Below are positions 26,824 to 35,988 of a stretch of DNA of 64,000 nucleotides, in pieces (position 1 is the stretch's first letter; every line of letters starts with the position of its first letter). Both the position numbers and the translations under genes were made by a program. The notes beneath the pieces are model-generated. The model was given only the letters and a program-made list of their open reading frames with translations, made no database searches and had not been told where the DNA came from. The stretch comes from Sulfolobus sp. A20 (GTDB lineage Archaea; Thermoproteota; Thermoprotei_A; Sulfolobales; Sulfolobaceae). The DNA is taken from contig NZ_CP017006.1 in assembly GCF_001719125.1 (NCBI RefSeq), forward strand, positions 2,432,384 to 2,496,383, written 5' to 3'.

Positions 26824-26866
26824 TCTGACCTCCTTCCCGCCTTAAGGGTTCCCTTAGGGCGGTTCA
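26824..26866 (-). repeat. IS605-like right-end hairpin downstream of a possible TnpB fragment
   Basis: A strong hairpin: CCGCCTTAAGGG, a two-base loop, then CCCTTAGGGCGG (12 pairs, one of them G-T), preceded on the + strand by ctgacctccttc. On the minus strand it reads hairpin then gggaaggaggtcag, the same order as the other IS605 ends here. It follows the fragment at 26887 in the minus direction. Confidence 0.6.
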
Positions 26867-26886
26867 CAAGTTTACCGCCTTCATAG

Positions 26887-27102
26887 CTAGTGGGCATTAA
26901 TACCCACTCGTCCAGCGATAGCTAGGTCTTCAGCCATTTTACCCCTATCCCTTGGGTAGAGGAACCCCACCCTCCTCGAGACTTGTAAATATGTATTGAG
27001 GAGGAGGGACACGTTTTCACTACGCTTTATGGCTTCCCTCAATGATCTTCCTTCACTTAAAAACTTTAACCCCGGGAGAAAAGCTTGCCCTTCCTTTGCC
27101 AA
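26887..27102 (-). pseudogene. Probable C-terminal fragment of an IS605-type transposon protein
   Basis: A 71-residue open frame starting from TTG, containing EGRSLREAIKRSENVSLLLN and GKMAEDLAIAGRVGINAH, with no complete domain. Its assignment rests mainly on position: it ends 21 bases before a strong IS605-type end hairpin in the same orientation, exactly where the tnpB C-terminus lies in such elements. Its G+C-richer codon use differs from the neighbouring genes. It could instead be an unrelated small protein. No zinc ribbon is present. Confidence 0.4.
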
Positions 27103-27130
27103 TAAAATTTAGTATCTAACACGCTTTAAA

Positions 27131-27544
27131 TTAAGCGTTAACCTTCATGAAAGTCCCTAAGGCCTTCACACATAATTCTCCCTTATCGTTATAGATCTCT
27201 CCTTCTACAAAAATAGCCCTTTTGCCCTTTTTAAGTATCTTACCTATCACCTTAAACTCATTTCCCTTTAATGGTGAAAGAAAAGCTATTTTCAGTTCTA
27301 ATGTGAGAACTTGACTATCCGAAACTAACCTAGCTACGGACCAGCAAACAGTATCTAAAACATACATGGATATTCCTCCGTGGACGATACCTCCGGGAAT
27401 ACTTATTAACTCTTTAAAGGGAAATTTAACTATCACGTGATCCTTGGCTATTTCAATCACTTTAATCCCTAAGAGTTGTGACATGGGATGCGATTGTATA
27501 TAAGCTGTCAACTGCTCTTCAGTTACATTCTCCACTTTTCTCAC
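27131..27544 (-). CDS. PaaI-family hotdog thioesterase
   Basis: A 137-residue hotdog protein with the PaaI signature GGIVHGGISMYVLDTVCWS, where the HGG turn and the Asp on the following helix form the active site, and FLSPLKGNEFKVIGKILKKG. PaaI-type enzymes hydrolyse aryl- or acyl-CoA thioesters to rescue CoA. It lies downstream of a PaaX-type regulator on the same strand, which fits a role in aromatic-CoA or acyl-CoA metabolism. Confidence 0.85.
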   Translation of the reverse strand: MRKVENVTEEQLTAYIQSHPMSQLLGIKVIEIAKDHVIVKFPFKELISIPGGIVHGGISMYVLDTVCWSVARLVSDSQVLTLELKIAFLSPLKGNEFKVIGKILKKGKRAIFVEGEIYNDKGELCVKALGTFMKVNA

Positions 27545-27611
27545 CTTAGATATCTATTTATTTTATATTGATATAAAATTCTTAATGAGACTTGTATAAC
27601 TTTTTAGGTTA

Positions 27612-27656
27612 CAAAGTGAGGAGAGGCTCACTGGTGGGAAAGAAGTTAGTCTACCA
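27612..27656 (+). repeat. Degenerate IS605-like end hairpin downstream of paaX
   Basis: Stem AGTGAG/CTCACT with loop gagagg, followed by ggtgggaaagaagttagtc, which matches the tail of the other IS605-type ends. It is preceded by aggttacaaa, shared with the copy near 12430. It lies 47 bases beyond the paaX stop codon and points toward it. Confidence 0.4.
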
Positions 27657-27702
27657 ATCACTGTTTAAGATTCTACATATTATTAAAGTTACAATGCAGT
27701 AA

Positions 27703-28488
27703 TTATTCTTCATAAACGCTTTCAAAATACTTGTTAGCTGAGGGGGATAAATCATCATATATTTTTTTGAACAGCTTATATGCCTCATAACCTATCCAGT
27801 TAGGGGGTAAGAGTTCTTGAGGGAGTCCAGGATCAATATGTAAGAACTTCCTATATTCATGCAAAATGGTTATCTTATTTACGAAAGCCTCTGCAGGGGA
27901 TAGTTTATCAGCATTATCAGCTAATTTTATCCATTTACCTATGAAATTCTTATACCTCAACTCTATTTCAGTTAGATTCCAACACTTTTTGATTATCATT
28001 TGAGGATCTTGAGGAAATGAGGCTATAAATAAGTACACTTTCCCCCCATCCTTCCAATATTTCTCTATCATTTCATTTACCACACCCTCTAAAGGATTGG
28101 GAGAAATCCACGTTGAAGAGGCTAAAGATCCGAAACCTAACCACTGTAGTTCTCTTCTGATCTTATTCCTCAAAGCCTTATTGTCTTCCTTAAAATTGTA
28201 AATCACTATCCTCCACTTACCGTCCCAATGACCAAACCTCCATTCTTTAACCCTCTTTATGGCTGTTTCAAACTTTAAGATAGTTTCTTGCGAAAACTCA
28301 TAACTCCCCCTATTTGAACTCGTAATGAGTCCTTCACGCTTTAGTCTATGTAACGTAGTTCTTACAGCACTACTCGTAAAACCAAAGGGCTCCACTAATT
28401 TGACTAGACTTCTAGCTCTTATGGAGCTATTTCTCCCGCTCAAATTATAATCCCCTAAGATTGTAAAAATTAATGTTTTTAGTTTCAT
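27703..28488 (-). CDS. paaX: PaaX-family transcriptional repressor
   Basis: A 261-residue protein with the PaaX layout: an N-terminal winged helix (about 10-65; VKLVEPFGFTSSAVRTTLHR, then REGLITSSNRGSYEF), a central domain with WRIVIYNFKEDNKALRNKIR and WISPNPLEGV, and a C-terminal domain ending in ILHEYRKFLHIDPGLPQELL. PaaX represses phenylacetate catabolic genes in bacteria by sensing phenylacetyl-CoA. No paaABCDE oxygenase genes are nearby, so the effector here may be another acyl-CoA from the surrounding island. Confidence 0.85.
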   Translation of the reverse strand: MKLKTLIFTILGDYNLSGRNSSIRARSLVKLVEPFGFTSSAVRTTLHRLKREGLITSSNRGSYEFSQETILKFETAIKRVKEWRFGHWDGKWRIVIYNFKEDNKALRNKIRRELQWLGFGSLASSTWISPNPLEGVVNEMIEKYWKDGGKVYLFIASFPQDPQMIIKKCWNLTEIELRYKNFIGKWIKLADNADKLSPAEAFVNKITILHEYRKFLHIDPGLPQELLPPNWIGYEAYKLFKKIYDDLSPSANKYFESVYEE

Positions 28489-28572
28489 ATAGGTATCATT
28501 ATTTACTTTACTCTTTAAAGTCTTAAATAATTGTCTACATTTCTACAAAAATGATTAAAACAATTTGATATT

Positions 28573-29664
28573 TTATGTTCCTTTACAAGCCATGAACACT
28601 GGTGTAATGAATTCCTCTGGTGTAGCACCTATTATTTCATACCCTTCTTTCATCAGTTTTAAGACTTTATCTTTAGCAACGTTAAATTCATCACATCTTA
28701 AACCTATTAGTTCTCTCGTTATATCTTCATCAAGATCCGGAGGAACTAGCCCGAAATCTCCTGTGATCATAACGTCCTTAATCTCATTACCACTTAAAGC
28801 TACTGATGCTTGAATCAACTTTCTATACTTCTTTTGGGCAAATCTATAATCATATACACTGTTCTTAGCCATAAACTTACCAGTCGATCTTCTAAAGATG
28901 AACTCCTCAGACTTCAGTATACTGAGATATTTACTCCAGATCTTCTCCTCTTCATCATTAAGTTCGCTTATCTCAATTTTTGCATCGAATACTTTCTTTA
29001 TCGCATTCGTCAAAGACTCTCTGAAATCGCCACTCTTAGGCGTTAAAATCCCATCTATATCTATTGAGGCGAAGTACTCTTCTGGCTTTTTAATAGCTTT
29101 ATCTGCAAATTTTTCTGGTGGTATGTTAAGAACTTTGAAAGGCAATTCTGGATCTGGTCGCCAAAGGTTGGTGAATCCGTTGAAGAATAAGACTTCCCTC
29201 TTATTACTTAGAATACTTACTCCAGTTCCACAAAGCTTCTTTCCTTTAATCCTTATATCATTCGGACTCACGTATTCAGCATCCTTTACGCCTAACTCCT
29301 TTACCGCATTTAAAAATACTTTGCCAACTAACACGTCATATGCTTCAGTGGAGCTATTAAACATTCTCTGCGGGAATATGATTGCCCATCCTCCGGTTAT
29401 CTTATCCATGAAAATGTTTCCCATTCCTAACTTCCATCTTCTTACTAACTCTACGTTATACCTTTTGCAATTCTCAATTTTCACTTCTCTATCAACATCT
29501 TGGTAATAACCTAAATATGAGAAAGGTCTACTGAAACCTTCCATCACTATCAACGTGGGATATAACTCCTCTAATTCGCCTATAGAATAGGCATAAGATA
29601 TGATTGAAGCTAAATTAAAAATCTGTGGATCAGCCTTTTCGAAATATAATAACCTTATATTCAT
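28573..29664 (-). CDS. Lipoate-protein ligase A-like protein with accessory domain
   Basis: A 363-residue protein. Residues 1-195 form the biotin/lipoate ligase (BPL/LplA) catalytic fold: PFSYLGYYQDVDREV, then NVELVRRWKLGMGNIFMDK and NDIRIKGKKLCGTGV with the conserved Lys. The usual RRxxGGG reads RRWKLGMGN, so the lipoyl loop is altered. The C-terminal part includes LIQASVALSGNEIKDVMITG, similar to the lipoate ligase accessory domain that is separate in some archaea. It would attach lipoate or octanoate to a carrier protein. A paralogue lies at 52433, also among acyl-CoA genes. Confidence 0.78.
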   Translation of the reverse strand: MNIRLLYFEKADPQIFNLASIISYAYSIGELEELYPTLIVMEGFSRPFSYLGYYQDVDREVKIENCKRYNVELVRRWKLGMGNIFMDKITGGWAIIFPQRMFNSSTEAYDVLVGKVFLNAVKELGVKDAEYVSPNDIRIKGKKLCGTGVSILSNKREVLFFNGFTNLWRPDPELPFKVLNIPPEKFADKAIKKPEEYFASIDIDGILTPKSGDFRESLTNAIKKVFDAKIEISELNDEEEKIWSKYLSILKSEEFIFRRSTGKFMAKNSVYDYRFAQKKYRKLIQASVALSGNEIKDVMITGDFGLVPPDLDEDITRELIGLRCDEFNVAKDKVLKLMKEGYEIIGATPEEFITPVFMACKGT

Positions 29665-29720
29665 GTCGTTTCTATTATAAATTTTTAGTTTAAATAGTTA
29701 TGTATCTTGATAAAGGGAGG

Positions 29721-29750
29721 ACAAGCCTTTATGGTGGGGAGGAAGTCAGC
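29721..29750 (+). repeat. Solo IS605-like end hairpin at the 3' end of an acyl-CoA synthetase gene
   Basis: The sequence acaagcctttatggtgggga, followed by ggaagtcagc, has the tail of the IS605-type ends. It finishes at 29750, one base before the TAG stop (29752-29754, minus strand) of the synthetase. The stem part (aagcc/ggtgg) is imperfect. It points toward the gene. Confidence 0.5.
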
Positions 29751-29751
29751 A

Positions 29752-31341
29752 CTATAACATTTCTCTCAGTTTATATTTCTGTATTTTCCCACTTTCAGTT
29801 TTGGGTAACGAATTAACAAACTTAACCTCCCTAGGATAGGCATGCTTAGAGTATTTCTCCCTTACGAAGTTTATAATATCATTGGCTAAATCTTCAGAGG
29901 GGTTATATGAAGGCTTTAAAACTATGAATGCCTTAATAACTTTACCCTTAACTGGATCATCTACTCCTAATACAGCTGCTTCCATCACTGCAGGATGTTG
30001 GATTAGAACACTCTCTATCTCGAAAGGACTTACTCTATAGCCAGAAACCTTAATCACCTCATCTTCCCTTCCAACAAACCAGAAGTAACCATCCTTATCT
30101 ACTTCTGCCATATCCCCCGTTAAGTACCAATCCCCTCTATATGCCCTTTTAGTCCTCTCCTCATCATTTATATATCCTAAGAAATAGAACCCTTCAGTAT
30201 TCTTGTTTACCGCAATAACTCCATCAATAACAGTCACTTCATATCCCGGAGCAGGTAATCCCATACTACCGGGCTTTATATCAGCCTCATACCCCCAACC
30301 GTTATATACTATCATTCCAGTCTCTGTCTGACCATAATGATCCTTAATAGTAAAGCCAAAGTTTTCCTTAAACCACCTTATCACTTCAGGATTCAAGGGT
30401 TCTCCTGCAGAACTCGCTCTAGTTATTCTCAAATTATACTTCTTAGGCTCTCTTACTTTCCCCATTATCATTCTATATGCTGTAGGAACAAATGCGAAAT
30501 TTGTAATCTTGAAGTCCTCAGCGAATTTTAAAGTATCCTCCGGTGAGAATAGTTTATCGAAGAAAATTACTGGTTTCCCAAATATTATTGGTGATATTAT
30601 TCCAACTCCTAAACCATAAGCCCAGCCTGGACTTGCTGGAGTCCAAAACACGTCATCATCCCTTATACCTATTCCGTACTTCATATAAACGTATAAACTA
30701 TAGAGTGTTCTGAAGTTCTGCAAAGCCCCTTTTGGTCTTCCAGTTGTACCGGAAGTATATTGTAAGCCAGAGGGATCATTATATGAAATCTTCTCCCATT
30801 CCTCCCTCTTCAATTTATCGTAAGATATTGCCTCATCAAAAGACACAGACTTCTCTTTCCTTCCGGGAAAAGTGATGATGTTGTCGAATAGGTCTTTAAT
30901 CTTATCGTATTGATCCTCTTGTACTAATATTACTTTGGGTTTCTTATCTTTAATTCTCATTTCTATTGCAGATGGTCCGAATGCTGTAAATAATGGTTCA
31001 AATATTGCCCCTAACATCCAACTTGAGACTAGGTAAACTACTTGTTCAATCTTTTTCTCAGCTAGACAAGCCATTACGTCTCCTTTACTCACCTTGAACT
31101 CATTTCTAAGGAAGGAACTCAGTTTTTGAGCTTTATCCTTCAGTTGAGAGTAAGATAATGACTGCTTGTTCCACTTATCATCTACCCTAAGTACCCCAAC
31201 CTCTCCTCCTTCTCTTATTAGCTTATCCCTAAAATCCTGCCCAAAGTACTTTTTTACATCATCCCAACTAAAACTTTTTAACACTTCTTCATATCTCATT
31301 AAAGTAGAATTAGATAAAAAATTAAAAAAGCTTATGTTCAA
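29752..31341 (-). CDS. AMP-forming acyl-CoA synthetase
   Basis: A protein of up to 529 residues with the complete adenylate-forming set: LQYTSGTTGRPKGAL, DHYGQTETG, YLTGDMAEVDKDGYF, GREDEVIKVSGYRVSPFEIE and PKTESGKIQKYKLRE with the catalytic Lys. It activates a carboxylic acid, probably a short or medium chain, to its CoA thioester. The longest frame starts at TTG 31341; ATG 31299 (MRYEEVLKSFSW) is a good alternative because family members begin there. It follows the SCP2 gene closely, which suggests an operon 33148 to 29752. Confidence 0.88.
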   Translation of the reverse strand: MNISFFNFLSNSTLMRYEEVLKSFSWDDVKKYFGQDFRDKLIREGGEVGVLRVDDKWNKQSLSYSQLKDKAQKLSSFLRNEFKVSKGDVMACLAEKKIEQVVYLVSSWMLGAIFEPLFTAFGPSAIEMRIKDKKPKVILVQEDQYDKIKDLFDNIITFPGRKEKSVSFDEAISYDKLKREEWEKISYNDPSGLQYTSGTTGRPKGALQNFRTLYSLYVYMKYGIGIRDDDVFWTPASPGWAYGLGVGIISPIIFGKPVIFFDKLFSPEDTLKFAEDFKITNFAFVPTAYRMIMGKVREPKKYNLRITRASSAGEPLNPEVIRWFKENFGFTIKDHYGQTETGMIVYNGWGYEADIKPGSMGLPAPGYEVTVIDGVIAVNKNTEGFYFLGYINDEERTKRAYRGDWYLTGDMAEVDKDGYFWFVGREDEVIKVSGYRVSPFEIESVLIQHPAVMEAAVLGVDDPVKGKVIKAFIVLKPSYNPSEDLANDIINFVREKYSKHAYPREVKFVNSLPKTESGKIQKYKLREML

Positions 31342-31347
31342 ATAGTT

Positions 31348-31746
31348 TTAGAGTATCTCCAGATCGTTAGTTATACCTCTGCCTCTGACTATACTTGCGA
31401 TATTAACAGCTGCCCTAATGTGTCTTATTAAGTTTAGCTTATCTCCATTAACGAGCTTTAGTTTACCGGATAGTAAGGCTACGGCTAAATCTAATTCACC
31501 CAGTAATATCGACTTCCATACACTATACTCTCCCTCAATTACGTAATCTGCGTCCAGATTTTCTCCCTCTTCTACTCCTAAGCATTTTCCCTCCTTTATA
31601 TTAACCTTGAATTTCATATTTCTATTTTGTACATTTTTTAATATAAATAGTATGTTCCAATTCCATGATTTTATCTCATCAATATTTATACCATTTATTT
31701 CAGCGCATAGTTTCTGTGCCCACTCTAGGCTTGGAAATTTCATCAT
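31348..31746 (-). CDS. SCP2 sterol-carrier-domain protein
   Basis: A protein of about 132 residues with a single SCP2 fold: MKFKVNIKEGKCLGVEEGEN, then DADYVIEGEYSVWKSILLGE and LDLAVALLSGKLKLVNGDKL. SCP2 domains bind hydrophobic ligands such as acyl-CoAs. I chose ATG 31746 because it lies just after the stop of the preceding gene (TGA at 31750-31748) and after a GGTGA, although the frame is open from 31767. It is sandwiched between an unknown 466-residue protein and an acyl-CoA synthetase, so a ligand-shuttling role in that pathway is plausible. Confidence 0.78.
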   Translation of the reverse strand: MMKFPSLEWAQKLCAEINGINIDEIKSWNWNILFILKNVQNRNMKFKVNIKEGKCLGVEEGENLDADYVIEGEYSVWKSILLGELDLAVALLSGKLKLVNGDKLNLIRHIRAAVNIASIVRGRGITNDLEIL

Positions 31747-31747
31747 T

Positions 31748-33148
31748 TCACCTGTGCCAAATTTCAAAATGCCTTAAGATGTTTTCAGTTAATACTTCTT
31801 CCTTATAATACTTCTTGTAGAAATCTACATCCAGATGGTGAACTTGAACAGCCATTGGAATCCATATAGGATCTACTCTAGGAAACATTCCATACTTTGC
31901 TACTGAGTAATCTATAAAGGATACTACGGCATCCTTTATCTCTTCTTTAACTCTTACCTTTTCATCTCTTCTAAGCATGTCATAAATATCCCTTTTCCAA
32001 GCTACTAGATTAGGGTCTCTATTTTGGCTCCATATTCCATCATATTCTAAACCATTTGGCTCCTTATATTTCCCGTACTTTATATTTAAGAAATCATTAA
32101 CTAGTTCTTCCCCACTTTTATATGGAGAATCTTTGCAACCCTCTATAATGGAAAAACTCATCTTAACATTTCTTATACCAACCTTATATGGCCATAATCT
32201 CTTACTCTTAGATGGTGGTTGGCACACTACAGCACCTGCCTCTTCCAATCCTCTGAATTGAGGCGAAAAAGCTCCCATTATACTATAATCATAAATCCCT
32301 CCAAAGATCCAACTTCCTAAGCCAATAGCTTCGCTCATCAATCTTATGTTCTGGACAGAAGTTCCAACAACTACACCAGCAACTGCCCCTATGGCCCTAT
32401 CTAAGAGGTCCATCGTTAATGGGATTTGAGAGGTTAAGTAACCTTTATCAATTAGCTTCTTCATAGCACCATTTTGGTCTGCTAATTGGCCAGTATTATC
32501 ATCTATTATTGGTACACGTTCATATTCAAAATAGTGAAATAATATGTTAACTATCACCCTAGAGGCATCATAAATTGGAAGTAGTAGCGTGCTTCCTATC
32601 TCGTTAAAGTTTTTGTTAAAGGCCATAGCGAAGGGCATTGTACCAGCTAAGTCTGTTCTTCCATTCGCTAATTTAATGGAATAATTTTTGTACCAATCAA
32701 CTATTTTACCCAAATCATCTTCTCTTTCAATTTCATATATTTTTGATGCTTGTGATGGTCTATAGTAGTAAACTCCATCATCAACAATATATATCAAGTC
32801 CAATCCTTGATCATTATCTGGACCAGGAATAGTCCTACCAGTAGCGTAAATGAAAGTAGCTACGTTATTATTAACGCCTAAATCTGCCAAAATTAATCCA
32901 TTAGGTCCAGCAGCTGACCACATAATTAACGCGTTTTCTACATCGGATAACGGGATAGGTTCTTTCTGTGACTTAAATTCTAACAATCCCTTTGGATATT
33001 CTACAACCAAATTTCCCTTTCTTATAGATTCTCCAGTGTCATATCTATATCCTAATCCAAACCTTCTACTCCTCACGTGAGCTAATTGCTTCATAAGGGA
33101 TTCGTTCCACACTCTTCTCAATAGTTCCCTTTCTTTCTCTGTTACCAT
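31748..33148 (-). CDS. Uncharacterised 466-residue protein, partner of SCP2 and acyl-CoA synthetase
   Basis: I do not recognise this family with confidence. It is a soluble protein of 466 residues without a signal peptide or clear transmembrane segments. Notable segments are ALIMWSAAGPNGLILADLGV, ATGRTIPGPDNDQGLDLIYI, GAVAGVVVGTSVQNIRLMSE, and a C-terminal KYGMFPRVDPIWIPMAVQVH. The ALIMWSAAGPNG stretch vaguely recalls nitroreductase-like proteins, but no FMN motif can be claimed. It is first in a probable operon with the SCP2 protein and the acyl-CoA synthetase, and is divergent from acetoacetate decarboxylase, so it likely acts on an acyl-CoA or keto acid. Confidence 0.6.
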   Translation of the reverse strand: MVTEKERELLRRVWNESLMKQLAHVRSRRFGLGYRYDTGESIRKGNLVVEYPKGLLEFKSQKEPIPLSDVENALIMWSAAGPNGLILADLGVNNNVATFIYATGRTIPGPDNDQGLDLIYIVDDGVYYYRPSQASKIYEIEREDDLGKIVDWYKNYSIKLANGRTDLAGTMPFAMAFNKNFNEIGSTLLLPIYDASRVIVNILFHYFEYERVPIIDDNTGQLADQNGAMKKLIDKGYLTSQIPLTMDLLDRAIGAVAGVVVGTSVQNIRLMSEAIGLGSWIFGGIYDYSIMGAFSPQFRGLEEAGAVVCQPPSKSKRLWPYKVGIRNVKMSFSIIEGCKDSPYKSGEELVNDFLNIKYGKYKEPNGLEYDGIWSQNRDPNLVAWKRDIYDMLRRDEKVRVKEEIKDAVVSFIDYSVAKYGMFPRVDPIWIPMAVQVHHLDVDFYKKYYKEEVLTENILRHFEIWHR

Positions 33149-33243
33149 TATGATTATTTTAATTCTACTTATTTTTAAATCTTTATCAGACTACAAACTA
33201 TTCATGATTAAAGTTTATTAAGCTATAAGTGAAAGATAAACTA

Positions 33244-34026
33244 ATGAAGGGTAAATTAAATGTTAACCAAGCATTCGCCATGCCTGCTCATGCGCCAATA
33301 TATTTAAAGCCTCCAGCATATTATAGAGATTTTTACGCTATACTCGGAATTTTTAAAGGAAATCCAGATGGTATAAGTGAAACTGTGCCAGATAATCTAG
33401 ATCTAGTCACGTTAGGTGATAACAAGCCATTATTTATGTATTTCCAAGCTTATTATCCCTTTTCTAGCTTATATGGTTCTTATAATGAGGTAGTGATATC
33501 GCCATTAGTACTTTACCAAAACCAACCACATCTATTCGTCTCCTACATTTATGTAGACAATGATTCAGCCCTAACTGCGGGTAGGGAAATTTGGGGCTTT
33601 CCTAAGAAATTTGCAAAGATGAAATTAGAAATTCAAGGTGAGAGTGTAGAGGCTATTTTAGAGAGACCTGCTGGAAGGAAACTAATAAGTTCTCAAATGA
33701 GAATTGAGAGACAAGCCAAGATGGAAGAATTACAAGCTTCCGGAATAGGCTCCTCACCTACATTGCTTCTTAAGTTAATACCAAATGCAGATACTGAATC
33801 TAAACCGTTAGCGGAGTTAGTGAAAGTTGAGGTGAAAATGACGCCTAGAACATCTACTAGTGATAACTCATTGGAGTTGTGGACTGGGAAACTGGTATTG
33901 AACTTCGTAGAGGAAAGCTTAACTGATCCTATTTTCAAGTTTGGTCCAGCAGAGCCAGTTAGTGCATACTTCGGAAAGTTTGACATGATTTTACCGCCAG
34001 GGAAGGTAGTATATAAATATATTTGA
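33244..34026 (+). CDS. adc: Acetoacetate decarboxylase-family protein
   Basis: A protein of about 260 residues with the ADC core REIWGFPKKFAKMKLE, where the first Lys of PKK is the Schiff-base lysine of acetoacetate decarboxylase. FNEVVISPLVLYQ-like and LFVSYIYVDND segments also fit. It probably decarboxylates a beta-keto acid, or acts as a related hydratase/aldolase of the ADC superfamily. ATG 33244 is preferred over the in-frame GTG at 33229 because a TATA-like aagtttatta lies about 26-30 bases before it. It faces away from the 466-residue protein and precedes an acyl-CoA synthetase on the same strand. Confidence 0.85.
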   Translation: MKGKLNVNQAFAMPAHAPIYLKPPAYYRDFYAILGIFKGNPDGISETVPDNLDLVTLGDNKPLFMYFQAYYPFSSLYGSYNEVVISPLVLYQNQPHLFVSYIYVDNDSALTAGREIWGFPKKFAKMKLEIQGESVEAILERPAGRKLISSQMRIERQAKMEELQASGIGSSPTLLLKLIPNADTESKPLAELVKVEVKMTPRTSTSDNSLELWTGKLVLNFVEESLTDPIFKFGPAEPVSAYFGKFDMILPPGKVVYKYI

Positions 34027-34080
34027 TTTTTTTCTTTTAATAATACTTAAAAGCGATAGTAAACTTTATATGTTTTTAAA

Positions 34081-35940
34081 GTGTCAATTGTTATAATGGA
34101 GTTATATTCATTAGCTAAAATTAGGAAGTTAATAAAGGAAGTAGACCAAAATCCCCTAAAATTCTGGTGGGAAAATAGAAACATAATAAAATGGATTCAA
34201 GAACCGAAGGAAGTAGCTGAAGGTTCTCCACCTAAAATAAGATGGTATATAGGAGGATTATCGAATATATGTTGGAACGCTATCGACCTAAACTTAGAGG
34301 ATAATAAGAATAAGGTAGCCTTTTATTACATGAACGAAAGCGGCTTAACCAAGGCAATAACCTATTGGGACTTATTCTATGAGGTAAATAGGGCTAGCTA
34401 TTTCTTAAGAGAGTTAGGGGTGAAAAAAGGGGACACAGTTTCCCTCTTACTACCTAACATACCTGAGGCAATATATTTCGCTCTAGCAATATATAGGCTA
34501 GGTGCTGTAATAGCAATGCATTACTTAGGCCTATCACCACAAGCTTTTGCCGAAAGGTTAAACGATAGCGGCTCTAAAATATTAGTAACTGCATCGAAGG
34601 GATTTAGAAATGGAAATGAGATAAGAATTAAGGATTATGTTGATAAAGTCCTTAATGACTACAAGACTACAGTGGAGAAAGTAGTCGTAGTAAGCAGAGG
34701 TTATTCGGACTTTGATGTAGTTAAGAATAGGGATGTAATATACGAAGATGACTCCCCTAAGGGTAAAGTGTATGTTGAACCTCAACCAATAGAATCAAAC
34801 GACCCACTCATAATAGCTTACACTTCTGGAACTACAGGAAAGCCTAAAGGGATATACGCTTCCTTAGCATACATTGTAGCCTCAACATGGGCTCTTAAAT
34901 CAGTCTTTGGATTTCATGAAGGAGAAGATACCGTGTGGATAATTTCAGATTTAGGATGGCTTACGTGGGGTGGGAATATACATTTCATTCCGCAAAAGAG
35001 ACTCACTGGTATCATATTTGAAGGGTTCATAGGTTATAGAAGAGATTTATTCGCTAAAATCGTGGAGAGGTTTAACGTTAATCTAGTGTGGATGCCTACT
35101 ACACTCCTCAACATGTTAAAGGGTTTAGGGGAAGAGTCAGTAAGGGGAGATATAAGCTCGTTGAGGCTCATTTTAAATACCGGTGAGCCCTTAAATCCGG
35201 GTACTTGGAAATGGTTAAGAGAAAATATGCCTGACGTAATAATCGCTGACTCCTATTGGATGACAGAGTATGGATTTCCAATAGCTTCAACTCCATTTGG
35301 GTTAGGGGAAATCCCCTATAAGCCTGGATCTGCTGGACTTAAGTTCTTCGGCGTTAATGTTGTAGATGATGATGGAAAACCATTGCCACCTGATCAAAAG
35401 GGATATATTGTACTAAGCATGCTTAACCCAGCAATGGGAAGATTATGGAACGATCCTAACATGGAGAGGTTTATAAAAATATATACTTCAAGATTCCCTA
35501 ACTACGTATATACTGGAGATTATGGGTTTTATGATGAAGACGGTTATCTTTACGTATTAGGTAGAGCTGATGATATAATCGTAACTGGGGGTAATAGAGT
35601 AGGCACGTTGGAAATTGAAGGGATATTAGTAAGTAATCCTAACATAGCAGAGGCTGCAGTAGTGGGATACACTAAAGAGGGTAAGAACAAGATATCAGCC
35701 TTCATAGTACTAAAGCCTGGTAGTGTGATGTCTAAGGAGGATGTAGTTAAATACTTAAGTGAGAGGGGCTTCTCTGTAGACGATATCTTCTTCGTGAGAA
35801 GATTGCCTAAGACTAAAAGCGCTAAGATTATGAGGAGATTATTAAGGTCATTATTAGTAGACGAACCATTAGGGGATATCTCAGCCTTAGATGATGTGAA
35901 CGTAATAAACGAACTGAAAGAAGTTATAAAAAATGAATAG
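34081..35940 (+). CDS. acs: AMP-forming acyl-CoA synthetase (acetyl/propionyl-CoA synthetase type)
   Basis: A 619-residue protein of the long acetyl-CoA synthetase type. It has an N-terminal domain with PLKFWWENRNIIKW and WNAIDLNLEDNKNKVAFYY, then IAYTSGTTGKPKGIY, WMTEYGFPIAS, YTGDYGFYDEDGYLY, GRADDIIVTGGNRV and LPKTKSAKIMRRLLR with the catalytic Lys. It activates acetate, propionate or acetoacetate-like acids. The GTG at 34081 and ATG at 34096 are both possible starts; the TATA-like ctttatat near 34063 favours 34096. It follows acetoacetate decarboxylase after 54 bases. Confidence 0.87.
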   Translation: MSIVIMELYSLAKIRKLIKEVDQNPLKFWWENRNIIKWIQEPKEVAEGSPPKIRWYIGGLSNICWNAIDLNLEDNKNKVAFYYMNESGLTKAITYWDLFYEVNRASYFLRELGVKKGDTVSLLLPNIPEAIYFALAIYRLGAVIAMHYLGLSPQAFAERLNDSGSKILVTASKGFRNGNEIRIKDYVDKVLNDYKTTVEKVVVVSRGYSDFDVVKNRDVIYEDDSPKGKVYVEPQPIESNDPLIIAYTSGTTGKPKGIYASLAYIVASTWALKSVFGFHEGEDTVWIISDLGWLTWGGNIHFIPQKRLTGIIFEGFIGYRRDLFAKIVERFNVNLVWMPTTLLNMLKGLGEESVRGDISSLRLILNTGEPLNPGTWKWLRENMPDVIIADSYWMTEYGFPIASTPFGLGEIPYKPGSAGLKFFGVNVVDDDGKPLPPDQKGYIVLSMLNPAMGRLWNDPNMERFIKIYTSRFPNYVYTGDYGFYDEDGYLYVLGRADDIIVTGGNRVGTLEIEGILVSNPNIAEAAVVGYTKEGKNKISAFIVLKPGSVMSKEDVVKYLSERGFSVDDIFFVRRLPKTKSAKIMRRLLRSLLVDEPLGDISALDDVNVINELKEVIKNE

Positions 35941-35988
35941 CTTCAGTCTTTTTTAACTTTTTTAATCGAGAAGAGACTGTATTTGCTA

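Noticed and set aside
28810-29506. Overlapping + strand frames opposite the lipoate ligase-like gene
   Set aside because: They lie inside a conserved gene on the other strand and are low-complexity Ser/Leu-rich.
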